Shown: in pieces, positions 8,427-18,700 of the stretch
Position numbering within the stretch: the first letter of the stretch is position 1
Layout of the letters: the number at the start of each line of letters is the position of its first letter
Origin: Rhodococcus sp. HNM0563
GTDB taxonomy: Bacteria; Actinomycetota; Actinomycetes; Mycobacteriales; Mycobacteriaceae
DNA: 64,000 bases
Direction of reading: 5' to 3'
Assembly (NCBI RefSeq): GCF_012726195.1
Contig: NZ_JAASAF010000005.1
Location: 310,001-374,000 of the forward strand
The notes under the pieces: model-generated
What the model was told of the DNA's origin: nothing
Seen by the model: only the letters and a program-made list of their open reading frames with translations
Database searches by the model: none
Program-made: the position numbers and the translations under genes

Positions 8427-9205
8427 CACGACACTTCCTGTGACTCGGCGCTCGCACCGAACGCGCGGGCAAGGTTCTCCGGGCGCAGTACCTCGTCGGG
8501 CGTGCTGTGCAGGATGACCTGCCTCTGCAGCAGAACCGCCTCGTCGCACAACTGCGACAGACCTGCAAGGTCGTGGGTGGCCACGAGCAGCGTGTGCCCG
8601 TCTGCGGCGAGGTCTCGAAACACGTCGGTGAGCGCTGCCTGGGTGGTCGTGTCCACTCCGGCGAAGGGCTCGTCGAGAAGCAGCAGTGGTGCGCGCTGCG
8701 CGATCGCTCGCGCGACGAATACGCGTTTGCGTTGACCTCCGGACAGCTGGCCGATCTGGCGGTGGGCGAACGGAGTCAGGCCGACGCGATCGAGTGCCTC
8801 GGCGACCGCCTCGTGGTCACCGCGTCGGGCTCGGCGCATCCACCCCTGGCGTCCGTAGCGTCCGGTCATCACGACGTCGCGTACCCCGATCGGGAAGTCC
8901 CAGTCGACAGCCTCGGCCTGCGGGACATACGCCACGGCGCCGGACTTCCGTGCCGCGCTGATTCCGACGCCGCCGATGGAGATGTCACCTTCGGTCGGTT
9001 CGACCAGCCCCATGATGCTCTTGAACAGAGTGGATTTTCCCGAGCCGTTGGTGCCGACGAGCCCGCACACTCTGCCGGGGGCTACTTCGAGACTCGCCCG
9101 GTCGAGCGCGACGACGGAGTCGTACCGGACCGTGACGTGATCCAGGCTCAGCGCAAGGCCGGATGACCGGGCGTGGTCGAGGTGTGCGGTGCCGGAAAGC
9201 GTCAC
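8426..9205 (-). CDS. mntA: Mn/Zn ABC transporter ATP-binding protein
   Basis: A 259-residue ATPase. Walker A is GTNGSGKST, the signature is QLSGGQRKRVFVARAI, Walker B is LLLLDEPFAGVD, and the switch His is in LVATHDL. The phrase VPQAEAVDWDFPIGVRDVV is typical of metal-chelate importers. The GTG start at 9205 overlaps the stop codon of the upstream lipoprotein gene (GTGA), so a longer reading frame extending further upstream is not used. Confidence 0.9.
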   Translation of the reverse strand: MTLSGTAHLDHARSSGLALSLDHVTVRYDSVVALDRASLEVAPGRVCGLVGTNGSGKSTLFKSIMGLVEPTEGDISIGGVGISAARKSGAVAYVPQAEAVDWDFPIGVRDVVMTGRYGRQGWMRRARRGDHEAVAEALDRVGLTPFAHRQIGQLSGGQRKRVFVARAIAQRAPLLLLDEPFAGVDTTTQAALTDVFRDLAADGHTLLVATHDLAGLSQLCDEAVLLQRQVILHSTPDEVLRPENLARAFGASAESQEVS

Positions 9206-10113
9206 GGGTTCAGTCCTGACGTGATGGTTGCGACGTCGTGGCGGAGAAGTTCGAGATATGTGGGCACCGGGCCGTCGGGATCGGATAGGGAATCGACATA
9301 GAGGGTGCCTCCGTACGCGGCGCCGGTGTCGGCGGCGACCTGCCGCTGTGCCTTGTCGGAGACGGTGGATTCGCAGAACACCGCCGGAATATCGTTCTCG
9401 CGTACGAAATCGACTGTGCGGGCGATCTGTTGCGGAGTGCCCCGCTGGTCGGAGTTGACCGGCCACAGGTAGGCCTCGCGCATTCCGGCGTCGCGCACGA
9501 GATAACCGAAGGCGCCCTCACAGGTGACCAAGGCTCGCTGGTGCTCGGGAACGGCCGCCAGCGTCGTGGTCAGTTCGTCGTGCACGGCCTGGAGTTCGGA
9601 CCGGTATGCGTCGGCGTTGGCCGCGAAATCCGCGGCGTGCTCGGGAGCGAGGTCGCTGAGCGCGGCCTCGATGTTGTCGACGTAGATCTGTGCGGTCAGC
9701 GGTGACATCCACGCGTGAGGGTTGAGTTGTGTGGAGGAATCGTCGCCGATCGGCAGGGGCTCGACACCCTCGGTCAGCACTACGTGTGCGGCGTCGGTGT
9801 CGGCGAGGAACTGCTCGAACCAGCGTTCGAGACCCAGTCCGTTGTCGAGGACGAGATCTGCCTCGGCTGCGTGCCGCAGGTCGCCGGGCGTCGGTTCGTA
9901 GCCGTGCACTTCTGCGCCGGGTTTCGTGATCGATTCCACCCGTACGTGGTCACCTGCGACGGTGCGCGTCATATCGGCGAGCACGGTGAACGTGGTCAGT
10001 ACGAGGGGCTCGTCGTCGGACTGCGCGGTGCCACACGCGGTGAGTGCGACGAGTGCAGCGAGTGAGGTCGCTCCGAGGACTGATTTGGGTGGTCTCATCG
10101 AAAAGTTAGGCAC
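9202..10113 (-). CDS. mntC: Mn/Zn-binding lipoprotein of ABC importer (SBP cluster A-I)
   Basis: A 303-residue periplasmic-type metal receptor. The signal sequence ends in the lipobox LTAC, so it should be anchored in the plasma membrane after lipidation. Metal ligands of the family are visible: His in EVHGYEPTPGD, His in NPHAWMSP, Glu in VFCESTVSD and Asp in LYVDSLSD. It is the first gene of the importer operon. The GTG at 10113 lies 6 nt after a CATAAT -10-like box, which suggests a leaderless transcript. An alternative ATG start lies five codons in. Confidence 0.88.
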   Translation of the reverse strand: MPNFSMRPPKSVLGATSLAALVALTACGTAQSDDEPLVLTTFTVLADMTRTVAGDHVRVESITKPGAEVHGYEPTPGDLRHAAEADLVLDNGLGLERWFEQFLADTDAAHVVLTEGVEPLPIGDDSSTQLNPHAWMSPLTAQIYVDNIEAALSDLAPEHAADFAANADAYRSELQAVHDELTTTLAAVPEHQRALVTCEGAFGYLVRDAGMREAYLWPVNSDQRGTPQQIARTVDFVRENDIPAVFCESTVSDKAQRQVAADTGAAYGGTLYVDSLSDPDGPVPTYLELLRHDVATITSGLNP

Positions 10114-10125
10114 CCCGAAATTATG
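10101..10125 (-). promoter_or_regulatory. Probable promoter of the metal importer with an MntR-like half-site
   Basis: Read on the minus strand, CATAAT (10125-10120) precedes the GTG start by 6 nt, as in leaderless actinobacterial genes. TTAGGCACC on the plus strand at 10106-10114 resembles TTAGGTAACC at 7551-7560, beside the mntR-type start. A shared repressor site is a reasonable guess only; neither copy is a clear palindrome. Confidence 0.35.
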
Positions 10126-10209
10126 CCGAGCATCGCTTCGGGTTGTCTACCCGGGGTGAGTGCGAGGGCGAGGATGCCGGTCCGTCCGCGGGGTCGTAGG
10201 CTTTCCGCT

Positions 10210-11175
10210 GTGCAGAGATGGCGAGGTCTGGACGAGATACCCGCGGACTGGGGTCGGTGCGTGGTCACGATCGGTGTGTTCGACGGAGTGCATCGAGGTC
10301 ACCAGCAGCTGATCACCCGTGCGGTGAAGTCGGCGAAGGAGCGGGGCATCGCCAGTGTGTTGATGACATTCGACCCGCACCCGATGGAAGTGGTGCGTCC
10401 TGGGAGTCATCCGGCCCAGCTGACCACATTGGCCCGGCGCGCCGAACTCGCCGAAGAACTCGGCGTCGACGTGTTCTGTGTCATGCCCTTCACCCCCGAG
10501 TTCATGAAACTCTCGCCCGAGCGTTACGCCCGAGAGATCCTCGTCGAGCGGCTGCATGTCGCCGAGGTGGTCGTCGGGGAGAATTTCACCTTCGGCAAGA
10601 AGGCCGCGGGGACCGTGGAGATGCTCCGCGGCATAGGCGAACGATTCGGTTTCGCGGTGGACGGGCAGACTCTGCTCGCCGAACATGCCGTGACGTTCTC
10701 GTCGACCTACATCCGTTCGTGTGTCGATGCGGGCGACATGACCGCCGCTACCGATGCGCTCGGTCGCCCACACCGTGTGGAGGGTGTCGTTGTGCACGGC
10801 GACGGACGAGGCCGGGGGCTCGGGTTCCCCACGGCGAACATCGCGCCCCCGATGTATGCCGCCATCCCTGCGGACGGTGTCTACGCCGCATGGTTCACAG
10901 TCCTCGACTCGGGATCTCCCGTGGACGGCCTCGAGGCCGGCCTGCGCTACCGTGCCGCGGTGTCGGTGGGGACGAATCCCACCTTCTCGGGCCGTAATCG
11001 CACGGTCGAGGCGTTCGTGCTCGATGCTGAGGCCGATCTGTACGGGCAGCACGTGGCTGTCGACTTCGTCGAGCGGCTCCGCGGCATGGAGAAGTTCGAT
11101 TCGGTCGAAGCACTGGTCTCCGCTATGCATCGTGACGCAGACCGGGCCCGGGAGTTGCTTGCGGACGACGTATAG
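10210..11175 (+). CDS. ribF: Bifunctional riboflavin kinase / FAD synthetase
   Basis: A 321-residue enzyme that phosphorylates riboflavin to FMN and adenylylates FMN to FAD. The N-terminal nucleotidyltransferase shows VTIGVFDGVHRGHQQLI (GxFDGxHxGH) and FSSTYIR near residue 160. The C-terminal kinase domain has GRGLGFPTANI and the late Glu in RTVEAFVLD. The GTG at 10210 gives the usual short lead before the first motif. Next to rpsO as in many actinobacteria. Confidence 0.95.
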   Translation: MQRWRGLDEIPADWGRCVVTIGVFDGVHRGHQQLITRAVKSAKERGIASVLMTFDPHPMEVVRPGSHPAQLTTLARRAELAEELGVDVFCVMPFTPEFMKLSPERYAREILVERLHVAEVVVGENFTFGKKAAGTVEMLRGIGERFGFAVDGQTLLAEHAVTFSSTYIRSCVDAGDMTAATDALGRPHRVEGVVVHGDGRGRGLGFPTANIAPPMYAAIPADGVYAAWFTVLDSGSPVDGLEAGLRYRAAVSVGTNPTFSGRNRTVEAFVLDAEADLYGQHVAVDFVERLRGMEKFDSVEALVSAMHRDADRARELLADDV

Positions 11176-11328
11176 TCCGCGCTGTCGAGCGTCCGAGCTT
11201 GCGGTGAAATATGCCTGCCGAGCATCTGGTATCGTCGATCGCCGGTGTGTGCTGCGGTTCGCGGCGGCCACATCGCCGGGTCCAGGCCCGTTTCCATCGC
11301 GCGGACGTCAGTGATCAGGAGTACGACA

Positions 11329-11598
11329 GTGGCATTGACCACCGAGCAGAAGAAGCAGATCCTCGGCGAGTACGGTCTCCACGAGACCGACACCGGTTCG
11401 CCGGAGGCGCAGGTGGCGATGCTCACCAAGCGCATTACCGATCTGACCGAGCACCTGAAGCAGCACAAGCACGATCACCACTCCCGCCGCGGCCTGCTGC
11501 TGCTGGTCGGTCGTCGTCGTCGTCTGCTCAAGTACGTCGAGAAGGTCGACGTCGAGCGCTACCGCTCGCTCATCCAGCGTCTGGGCCTGCGTCGCTGA
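11329..11598 (+). CDS. rpsO: 30S ribosomal protein S15
   Basis: An 89-residue protein, the standard length for S15. The signatures [33 protein letters not shown] and a final LGLRR are present. S15 binds the central domain of 16S rRNA early in 30S assembly. The start is GTG at 11329, with AGGAG a few bases upstream. pnp lies downstream, as in most bacteria. Confidence 0.97.
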   Translation: MALTTEQKKQILGEYGLHETDTGSPEAQVAMLTKRITDLTEHLKQHKHDHHSRRGLLLLVGRRRRLLKYVEKVDVERYRSLIQRLGLRR

Positions 11599-11640
11599 CG
11601 CAGTCCGGAAGCGACACGATCTGCATTCGCTGATCTTTTC

Positions 11641-11712
11641 CGATAGCCAACGGGGTACCCCTTAGACTGGGCCTCGTTGGCTATCGGTGTATGCGCCGGA
11701 ATTGCCGGCGCA
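11641..11712 (+). promoter_or_regulatory. Two RNA hairpins in the rpsO-pnp spacer
   Basis: The 310-nt rpsO-pnp spacer contains a perfect 12-bp inverted repeat, CGATAGCCAACG (11641-11652) with CGTTGGCTATCG (11675-11686), 22 nt apart. A second hairpin follows at once: TGCGCCGG (11692-11699) with CCGGCGCA (11705-11712) around a 5-nt loop. In E. coli the pnp leader hairpin is cut by RNase III and mediates PNPase autocontrol; a similar processing site or an attenuator is plausible. From 11713 to 11908 I see no other clear signal besides GAAGAGAAG shortly before the pnp start. Confidence 0.5.
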
Positions 11713-11908
11713 TCACATCGCCGCCGACGGCGATGATCCGTACGCACCGGCGGTGTCGGTCTTCGGTAGTGACCCTCCGGCCGCACGAGAAGTGCCGGCG
11801 GGTTTCGATCGATGGCCGCCTCCGTGAGTCGGTGCGCAGCCGTGGCCAAGGGGGCCCGGCGCCCGCGTGGGTACGGCGAAGACGAAGAGGGAAGAGAAGA
11901 TTTCACAG

Positions 11909-14209
11909 ATGACCAGTAACACCGCAGTCGAGGTCGACGAGGGCGTGTTCGAATCCGTCGCCACGCTCGACAACGGGTCCTTCGGTACTCGCACCATTCG
12001 ATTCGAGACTGGACGCCTTGCTCAGCAGGCCGCCGGCTCCGTCGTCGCCTATCTCGACGACGAAACCATGCTGCTGTCGGCCACCAGCGCCTCGAAGCAG
12101 CCCAAAGAGCATTTCGACTTCTTCCCGTTGACGGTGGACGTCGAAGAACGTATGTACGCAGCGGGCCGCATCCCCGGCTCGTTCTTCCGTCGGGAGGGCC
12201 GCCCCTCGACCGACGCGATCCTCACCTGCCGCCTCATCGACCGTCCGCTGCGCCCGTCGTTCGTCGACGGCCTCCGTAACGAGATCCAGGTCGTGGTCAC
12301 GGTCCTGAGCCTGAACCCGAGCGATCTCTACGATGTCGTCGCGATCAACGCTGCTTCGGCATCGACCCAGATCGCGGGTCTGCCGTTCTCCGGTCCGGTC
12401 GGTGGCGTGCGCGTCGCACTCATCACGTCGGAGGAGAACAAGGCCGGCCAGTGGGTGGCGTTCCCGACGGTCGAGCAGCTCGAGAACGCTGTGTTCGACA
12501 TGGTCGTCGCCGGCCGCATCGTCGGCGGAGGCGACAACCCGGATTCCGCCGATGTCGCCATCATGATGGTCGAGGCGGAGGCCACCGACAAGGTGATCGC
12601 ACTCGTCGAGGGTGGCGCGCAGGCGCCCACCGAGACGGTCGTCGCAGAGGGGCTCGAAGCGGCGAAGCCGTTCATCGCACGCCTGTGCATCGCTCAGCAG
12701 CAGCTTGCCGCTGCCGCCGCGAAGCCGACCGGTGACTTTCCGCTGTACCCGGCATACCAGGACGACGTGTACGCCGCGGTCGAGGCCGCTGCGTCCGCCA
12801 AGCTCGCCGAAGCTCTCACCATCGCCGGTAAGCAGGAGCGCGACGACCGCACCGACGAGGTCAAGATCGAGATCCTCGAACAGGTCGCTCCGTCGTTCGA
12901 AGGTCGCGAGAAGGAGATCGGCGCAGCATTCCGCTCGCTGACCAAGAAGCTCGTGCGCCAGCGCATCCTCCGCGATCAGTTCCGCATCGACGGTCGCGGC
13001 ATCACCGATATTCGCGCACTGTCTGCCGAGGTCGCGATCATTCCGCGCGCCCACGGTTCCGCGCTGTTCGAGCGCGGCGAGACCCAGATCATGGGTGTCA
13101 CCACCCTCGACATGGTCAAGATGGCGCAGCAGGTCGACTCGCTCGGTCCTGAGACGACCAAGCGCTACATGCACCACTACAACTTCCCGCCGTACTCGAC
13201 CGGTGAGACCGGCCGGGTGGGTTCGCCGAAGCGTCGCGAGATCGGCCACGGCGCACTTGCAGAGCGCGCCCTCATTCCGGTGCTTCCGAGCCAGGAGGAG
13301 TTCCCGTACGCGATCCGGCAGGTGTCCGAAGCCCTGAGCTCCAACGGCTCGACGTCGATGGGCTCGGTATGTGCATCGACGCTGTCGCTGCTCAACGCCG
13401 GTGTGCCCCTCAAGGCGCCGGTTGCCGGCATCGCCATGGGTCTGGTTTCCGACGAGATCGAGCTCGAGGACGGCAGCCGCGAGACCCGGTACGTCGCCCT
13501 CACCGACATCCTCGGTGCCGAGGACGCATTCGGTGACATGGACTTCAAGGTCGCGGGTACCAAGGACTTCGTCACGGCGCTTCAGCTCGACACGAAGCTC
13601 GACGGCATTCCGTCGCAGGTCCTTGCCGGTGCGCTCTCGCAGGCGCACGACGCCCGCGCCACGATTCTCGAGGTCATGGCCGAGGCAATCGACACCCCCG
13701 ACGAGATGAGCGCGTTCGCGCCGCGCATCACGACCGTCAAGGTCCCCGTGGACAAGATCGGTGAGGTCATCGGCCCCAAGGGCAAGATGATCAATTCGAT
13801 CACCGAAGAGACCGGCGCCAACATCTCGATCGAGGATGACGGGACCGTCTATGTCGGTGCCGCCGATGGTCCGTCTGCGCAGGCTGCGATCGACAAGATC
13901 AACGCCATCGCGAATCCGCAGCTGCCCAAGGTCGGCGAGCGGTTCCTGGGCACCGTGGTCAAGACCACGGCGTTCGGTGCGTTCGTCTCCCTGCTGCCCG
14001 GCCGCGACGGTCTCGTGCACATCAGCAAGCTGGGTAACGGCAAGCGCATCGCCAAGGTCGAGGACGTCGTGAACGTCGGATCCAAGATCCGCGTCGAGAT
14101 CGCCGACATCGACAACCGCGGCAAGATCAGCCTGATCCCCGTAGAGGAAGAAGCCGCCGCTGAGCCGGCCGCTGCCGGAGAGGCCGCCACCGAGGCTGCC
14201 GAATCCTGA
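11909..14209 (+). CDS. pnp: Polyribonucleotide nucleotidyltransferase (PNPase / GpsI)
   Basis: A 766-residue 3'-5' phosphorolytic exoribonuclease; the actinobacterial enzyme is also known as guanosine pentaphosphate synthetase. Two RNase PH-like halves are visible: [15 protein letters not shown] early, then [14 protein letters not shown] and [19 protein letters not shown] in the second half. A KH domain follows ([14 protein letters not shown]) and then an S1 domain ([19 protein letters not shown]). The tail is rich in Ala and Glu. The ATG at 11909 ([12 protein letters not shown]) is preferred to the longer frame because it directly precedes the conserved domain. Confidence 0.97.
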   Translation: MTSNTAVEVDEGVFESVATLDNGSFGTRTIRFETGRLAQQAAGSVVAYLDDETMLLSATSASKQPKEHFDFFPLTVDVEERMYAAGRIPGSFFRREGRPSTDAILTCRLIDRPLRPSFVDGLRNEIQVVVTVLSLNPSDLYDVVAINAASASTQIAGLPFSGPVGGVRVALITSEENKAGQWVAFPTVEQLENAVFDMVVAGRIVGGGDNPDSADVAIMMVEAEATDKVIALVEGGAQAPTETVVAEGLEAAKPFIARLCIAQQQLAAAAAKPTGDFPLYPAYQDDVYAAVEAAASAKLAEALTIAGKQERDDRTDEVKIEILEQVAPSFEGREKEIGAAFRSLTKKLVRQRILRDQFRIDGRGITDIRALSAEVAIIPRAHGSALFERGETQIMGVTTLDMVKMAQQVDSLGPETTKRYMHHYNFPPYSTGETGRVGSPKRREIGHGALAERALIPVLPSQEEFPYAIRQVSEALSSNGSTSMGSVCASTLSLLNAGVPLKAPVAGIAMGLVSDEIELEDGSRETRYVALTDILGAEDAFGDMDFKVAGTKDFVTALQLDTKLDGIPSQVLAGALSQAHDARATILEVMAEAIDTPDEMSAFAPRITTVKVPVDKIGEVIGPKGKMINSITEETGANISIEDDGTVYVGAADGPSAQAAIDKINAIANPQLPKVGERFLGTVVKTTAFGAFVSLLPGRDGLVHISKLGNGKRIAKVEDVVNVGSKIRVEIADIDNRGKISLIPVEEEAAAEPAAAGEAATEAAES

Positions 14210-14218
14210 TTTCTCGCA

Positions 14219-14255
14219 CACACGCCCGCGTGTGGTTCTCCCACCAGAGGAGAAC
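14219..14255 (+). terminator. Tandem hairpins after pnp
   Basis: CACACGC/GCGTGTG (14219-14234, 2-nt loop) is followed directly by GTTCTCC/GGAGAAC (14235-14255, 7-nt loop), ten bases after the pnp stop. There is no T-run, which is common for actinobacterial terminators. The rest of the spacer up to the nar operon (14256-14462) shows no clear signal to me. Confidence 0.5.
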
Positions 14256-14462
14256 TGCCCGCGGGCCGTGTTGTATCCGGACGACGAATCTTCGGAGAAA
14301 GTCCTTGTGAGAAGGGGGCTTTCGGTCCACTGGCACCTTATGTGGTCTACGCCCGCGACAGCCAGGGTCTTTCGTACTCGGGTTCGAATTCACAAACTGC
14401 CCCCGTTGTAACGTTTACCCAAATATGCGCACGAGTTCTCCTCGGAGTGGTTTCCTGAGGAT

Positions 14463-15710
14463 GTGAACACGGTTGCAGCGACTGGCATGGGGGCACGACC
14501 CGGGTTCAACTTGGCACTGGCCACCTGGGTATCTGCCATAAACTTCTGGGCCTGGAACATGATCGGCCCACTGTCCACCACCTATGCGGGCAACATGTCC
14601 CTCAGCAGTAGTGAGGCGTCGATGCTCGTCGCGACGCCCATTCTCGTGGGATCGCTCGGCAGGATCGCCGTCGGACCACTCACCGACCGGTACGGCGGTC
14701 GGCTCATGTTCATCCTGGTCACCGTCGCCTCGATCATCCCGGTGCTCGCGGTGGGTTTCGCGGGTGAAGCCGGGTCCTATCCACTGCTCCTGGTATTCGG
14801 GTTCTTCCTCGGAATCGCGGGCACGATATTCGCTGTCGGGATCCCGTTTGCGAACAGCTGGTACGACGCCTCCCGTCGAGGATTCGCAACCGGCGTGTTC
14901 GGCGCGGGTATGGTCGGTACCGCTCTGTCCGCGTTCTTCACTCCGCGATTCGTCGACTGGTTCGGGACGATCACCACTCACGTGATCATCGCGATCGCGC
15001 TCGCACTCACAGCTGTGCTGTGTGTCGGAGTGATGAAGAATTCACCGACCTTCACCCCGAACACCGACAAGGTCACTCCGAAGCTGATTGCGGCCTGCAA
15101 ACTCCGCGTGACGTGGGAGATGTCGTTCCTCTACGCCATCGTCTTCGGCGGCTTCGTGGCGTTCAGCAACTACCTGCCCACATACATCAAGACGATCTAC
15201 GATTTCTCGGCCGTCGACGCGGGAACGAGAACGGCAGGGTTCGCGGTCGCCGCAGTGATCGCTCGGCCGATCGGCGGTGCTCTCTCCGACCGGATTCCGC
15301 CGAAATACGTTGTGCTCGCCTCACTCGCCGGTACCGCGATCACGGCGTTCATCGCTACCCTCAAGCCTCCGCCGGACATCTGGTCGGCCACCGACTTCAT
15401 CACGATGGCGATCTTCCTTGGGATCGGCACCGGCGGCGTCTTCGCCTGGGTTGCACGGCGGTCTCCGGCGAAGTCGGTCGGTAGCGTTACCGGAATCGTT
15501 GCTGCTGCAGGTGGTTTGGGCGGATACTTCCCACCGCTGGTGATGGGTGCGACGTACGACCCAGTCGACAACGACTACACGGTCGGCCTGCTACTGCTCG
15601 TCGTGACGGCCTTGGTCGCGCTGGTTTACACCGCGCTGAAACTGAAAACACGTGAACCGGCGACCGAAGCGGCAGCCGGTGCACCACAGCCACAGGAGGA
15701 ATCAAAGTGA
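14463..15710 (+). CDS. narK: Nitrate/nitrite transporter, NarK family (MFS)
   Basis: A 415-residue, 12-segment major facilitator protein. NarK/NRT signatures include FWAWNMIGPLSTTY in segment 1 and GRIAVGPLTDRYGGRLMF between segments 2 and 3. The Gly-rich GFFLGIAGTIFAVGIPFANSW is present in two short pieces, with RPIGGALSDR in the second half. It brings nitrate in or exchanges it for nitrite. The stop overlaps the narG start by GTGA, so it is part of the narKGHJI operon. The GTG at 14463 has TGAGGA nearby. Whether it is a nitrate/H+ symporter or a nitrate/nitrite antiporter cannot be settled from sequence. Confidence 0.92.
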   Translation: MNTVAATGMGARPGFNLALATWVSAINFWAWNMIGPLSTTYAGNMSLSSSEASMLVATPILVGSLGRIAVGPLTDRYGGRLMFILVTVASIIPVLAVGFAGEAGSYPLLLVFGFFLGIAGTIFAVGIPFANSWYDASRRGFATGVFGAGMVGTALSAFFTPRFVDWFGTITTHVIIAIALALTAVLCVGVMKNSPTFTPNTDKVTPKLIAACKLRVTWEMSFLYAIVFGGFVAFSNYLPTYIKTIYDFSAVDAGTRTAGFAVAAVIARPIGGALSDRIPPKYVVLASLAGTAITAFIATLKPPPDIWSATDFITMAIFLGIGTGGVFAWVARRSPAKSVGSVTGIVAAAGGLGGYFPPLVMGATYDPVDNDYTVGLLLLVVTALVALVYTALKLKTREPATEAAAGAPQPQEESK

Positions 15711-18700
15711 CCACAGAGAAGACCGGCACGGGCGGAGCGCTCGAGGATCTCCTGGTTCGAAGTGGTCGTTTCTTCACTCCCGGAACGGGTTCCGAGGACG
15801 GCCGTACGGTCACCCGCCAGGGTGGTCGTGAAGGCGATGTGTTCTATCGCGACCGCTGGAGCCACGACAAGGTGGTTCGCTCCACCCACGGAGTCAATTG
15901 CACCGGTTCGTGCTCGTGGAAGATCTACGTCAAGGACGGAATCATCACCTGGGAGACGCAAGAGACGGACTACCCGTCGGTCGGCCCCGACCGTCCCGAG
16001 TACGAACCTCGAGGATGTCCCCGGGGCGCCGCGTTCTCGTGGTACACCTACTCGCCGACCCGGGTGCGGTACCCCTACGCGCGTGGTGTCCTCGTCGAGA
16101 TGTATCGCGAGGCCAAACAGCGTCTCGGCGATCCGGTCCTCGCGTGGGCCGACATCCAGAACGACCCCGAGCGGCGCACGCGCTACCACCGGGCCCGCGG
16201 CAAGGGCGGTCTCGTGCGCGTGACGTGGACCGAGGCCACCGAGATGATCGCGGCTGCGCACGTGCACACGATCAAGGAGTACGGGCCCGACCGCATCGCG
16301 GGTTTCTCGCCGATCCCGGCGATGTCGATGGTGTCGTTCGCAGCGGGTTCGCGATTCATCGAACTGCTCGGCGGCGTCATGACCTCTTTCTACGACTGGT
16401 ATGCCGACCTTCCCGTTGCATCTCCGCAGGTGTTCGGTGACCAGACGGACGTGCCCGAGTCCGGCGACTGGTGGGACGCCGCATACCTCATGATGTGGGG
16501 CTCGAATGTCCCCGTGACCCGGACACCGGACGCGCACTGGATGGCGGAGGTCCGCTACCGCGGTACGAAGGTCGTCTCGATCAGCCCCGACTACGCCGAC
16601 AACACCAAGTTCGCCGACGAATGGATGCCGTGTGCGGCAGGGACGGACGGCGCCCTCGCGATGTCGATGGGCCATGTGCTGCTCAACGAGTTCTACGTAC
16701 AGCAGCGGGTCCCGTTCTTCGTCGACTACGTGCGTCAGTACACGGATCTGCCGTTCCTGGTGAAACTCGAGGACCGCGACGGCGCGCTCGTGCCGGGTAA
16801 GAACCTCACGGCGGCCGACCTCGGTCACGAGGTCGAGAACGCCGCGTTCAAGCCGGTCCTGCTCGATGGCGCTACCGATACCGTCGTCGCGCCGAATGGC
16901 TCTCTGGGGCACCGTTACGGTGACGACGGCGTCGGGAAATGGAATCTGGATCTCGGCGACCTCGTACCGACATTGACGGTCGCTCCGGCCGGCGGCGCCG
17001 CGGGGGAGACCGCCTCGGTGCATCTGCCGAGCTTCGATTCGATCGACGGGCGCGGTGAGAGCATCGAACGCGGTGTCCCTGTGCGAAAGGTCGGAGAACA
17101 CCTCGTGTGCACGGTGTTCGACCTCATGCTCGCGCAGTACGGCGTGAACAGGCCCGGTCTGGATCTGCCCGGGCAGTGGCCCAGTGGATACGACGATGCG
17201 GACTCGCTCTACACACCGGCATGGCAGGAATCGATCACCGGAGTCTCCGCAGAGCAAGCCATCCGGATTGCGAAAGAGTTCGCGCGCAACGCCGAGGAAT
17301 CCAACGGGCGCTCGATGATCATCATGGGCGCGGGTATCTGCCAATGGTTCCACGGCGACGCCACCTACCGCGCTGTGCTCGCGTTGCTGTTGCTCACAGG
17401 GTCGATGGGCCGCAATGGCGGAGGTTGGGCGCACTACGTCGGTCAGGAGAAGTGCCGTCCTGTTACCGGGTGGTCGGCGATGGCGATGGGTACCGATTGG
17501 AGTCGGCCCCCGCGGCAGATGGCGGGTACCTCGTACTGGTATGTGCACACCGACCAGTGGCGCTACGACGGCTACCGCGCAGACGCCTTGGCGAGCCCGC
17601 TCGGGCGCGGCCGATTCCGTGACAAGCACACGATGGATGTGATGGCCTCCGCCGTCGCCATGGGATGGACTCCATTCTACCCGCAGTTCGACCGGAACAG
17701 TCTCGACGTCGCAGACGAGGCGCGTGCCGCAGGCAAGGAGATTCCGGCGTACATCGCGGAGCAATTGGCGAGCGGGGATCTCGGACTCTCCGTCACCGAT
17801 CCCGACAACCCGAAGAACTGGCCCCGCGTCCTGAGTGTGTGGCGCTCGAACCTGCTCGGCTCCTCGAGCAAGGGCAACGAGTACTTCCTGCAGCATCTGC
17901 TCGGAACGGACTCGAACCTGCAGGGTGACTCCACCACCGACGGCCTGCGACCGGGGGAGGTGACGTGGACCGACGCAGTACCGGAGGGCAAGCTCGACAT
18001 GCTGATGTCGATCGACTTCCGCATGACGTCCACCACGCTGTTCTCGGACGTCGTACTGCCCGCTGCGACATGGTACGAGAAGGGCGACCTGTCGAGCACG
18101 GATATGCACCCGTACATCCATGCGTTCAGTCCGGCAATCGACCCGCCCTGGGAAACACGTTCGGACTACGAAGCATTCGGTGCCATCGCGAAGGCCTTCA
18201 GTGCACAAGCGCGCACGCACCTCGGCACTCGCACCGATGTCGTGATGGGCACACTCCAACACGACACCCCGGGAGCGATGGCGTTCCCGTCCGGTACCGA
18301 GAACGATTGGCGCAAGACCGGTGAGGTTCCGGTTCCGGGAAAGACGATGGGCCCGCTCGTGGTCGTCGAGCGTGACTACGCCGCTGTCGCGGACAAGTGG
18401 TCCACACTCGGCCCTCTCGTGGACGAACTCGGGCTGACCACCAAGGGGGTGACCACCCATCCGACCGAGGAGGTCGCCGAGCTCGCCGCGAAGTTCGGTG
18501 TGATGAACACGGGCGCCGGTGCTGGGCGCCCGGCCATCACCACCGCGGAACGGATGGCCGACGTGATCCTGTCGCTCTCCGGAACCTCCAACGGCCGACT
18601 TGCGGTCGAAGGATTCAGGGAACTCGAGAAGCGCACCGGCAGACGTCTCGTTCATCTGGCCGAGGGCAGCGAAGAGCGCAGAATCACCTACGCAGACACC

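Noticed and set aside
11903..14221. A 772-codon open frame on the minus strand opposite pnp
   Set aside because: It is the codon-position shadow of pnp, with no ribosome site or domain, and its composition (Asp, Gly, His, Leu-rich) is that of antisense translation.
14321..14415. A tRNA-like stretch with GGTTCGAATTC and GGGGGC/GCCCCC ends
   Set aside because: The T-arm does not pair around TTCGAAT, the acceptor arm fails at the seventh pair, and the length and D-arm do not fit a tRNA.
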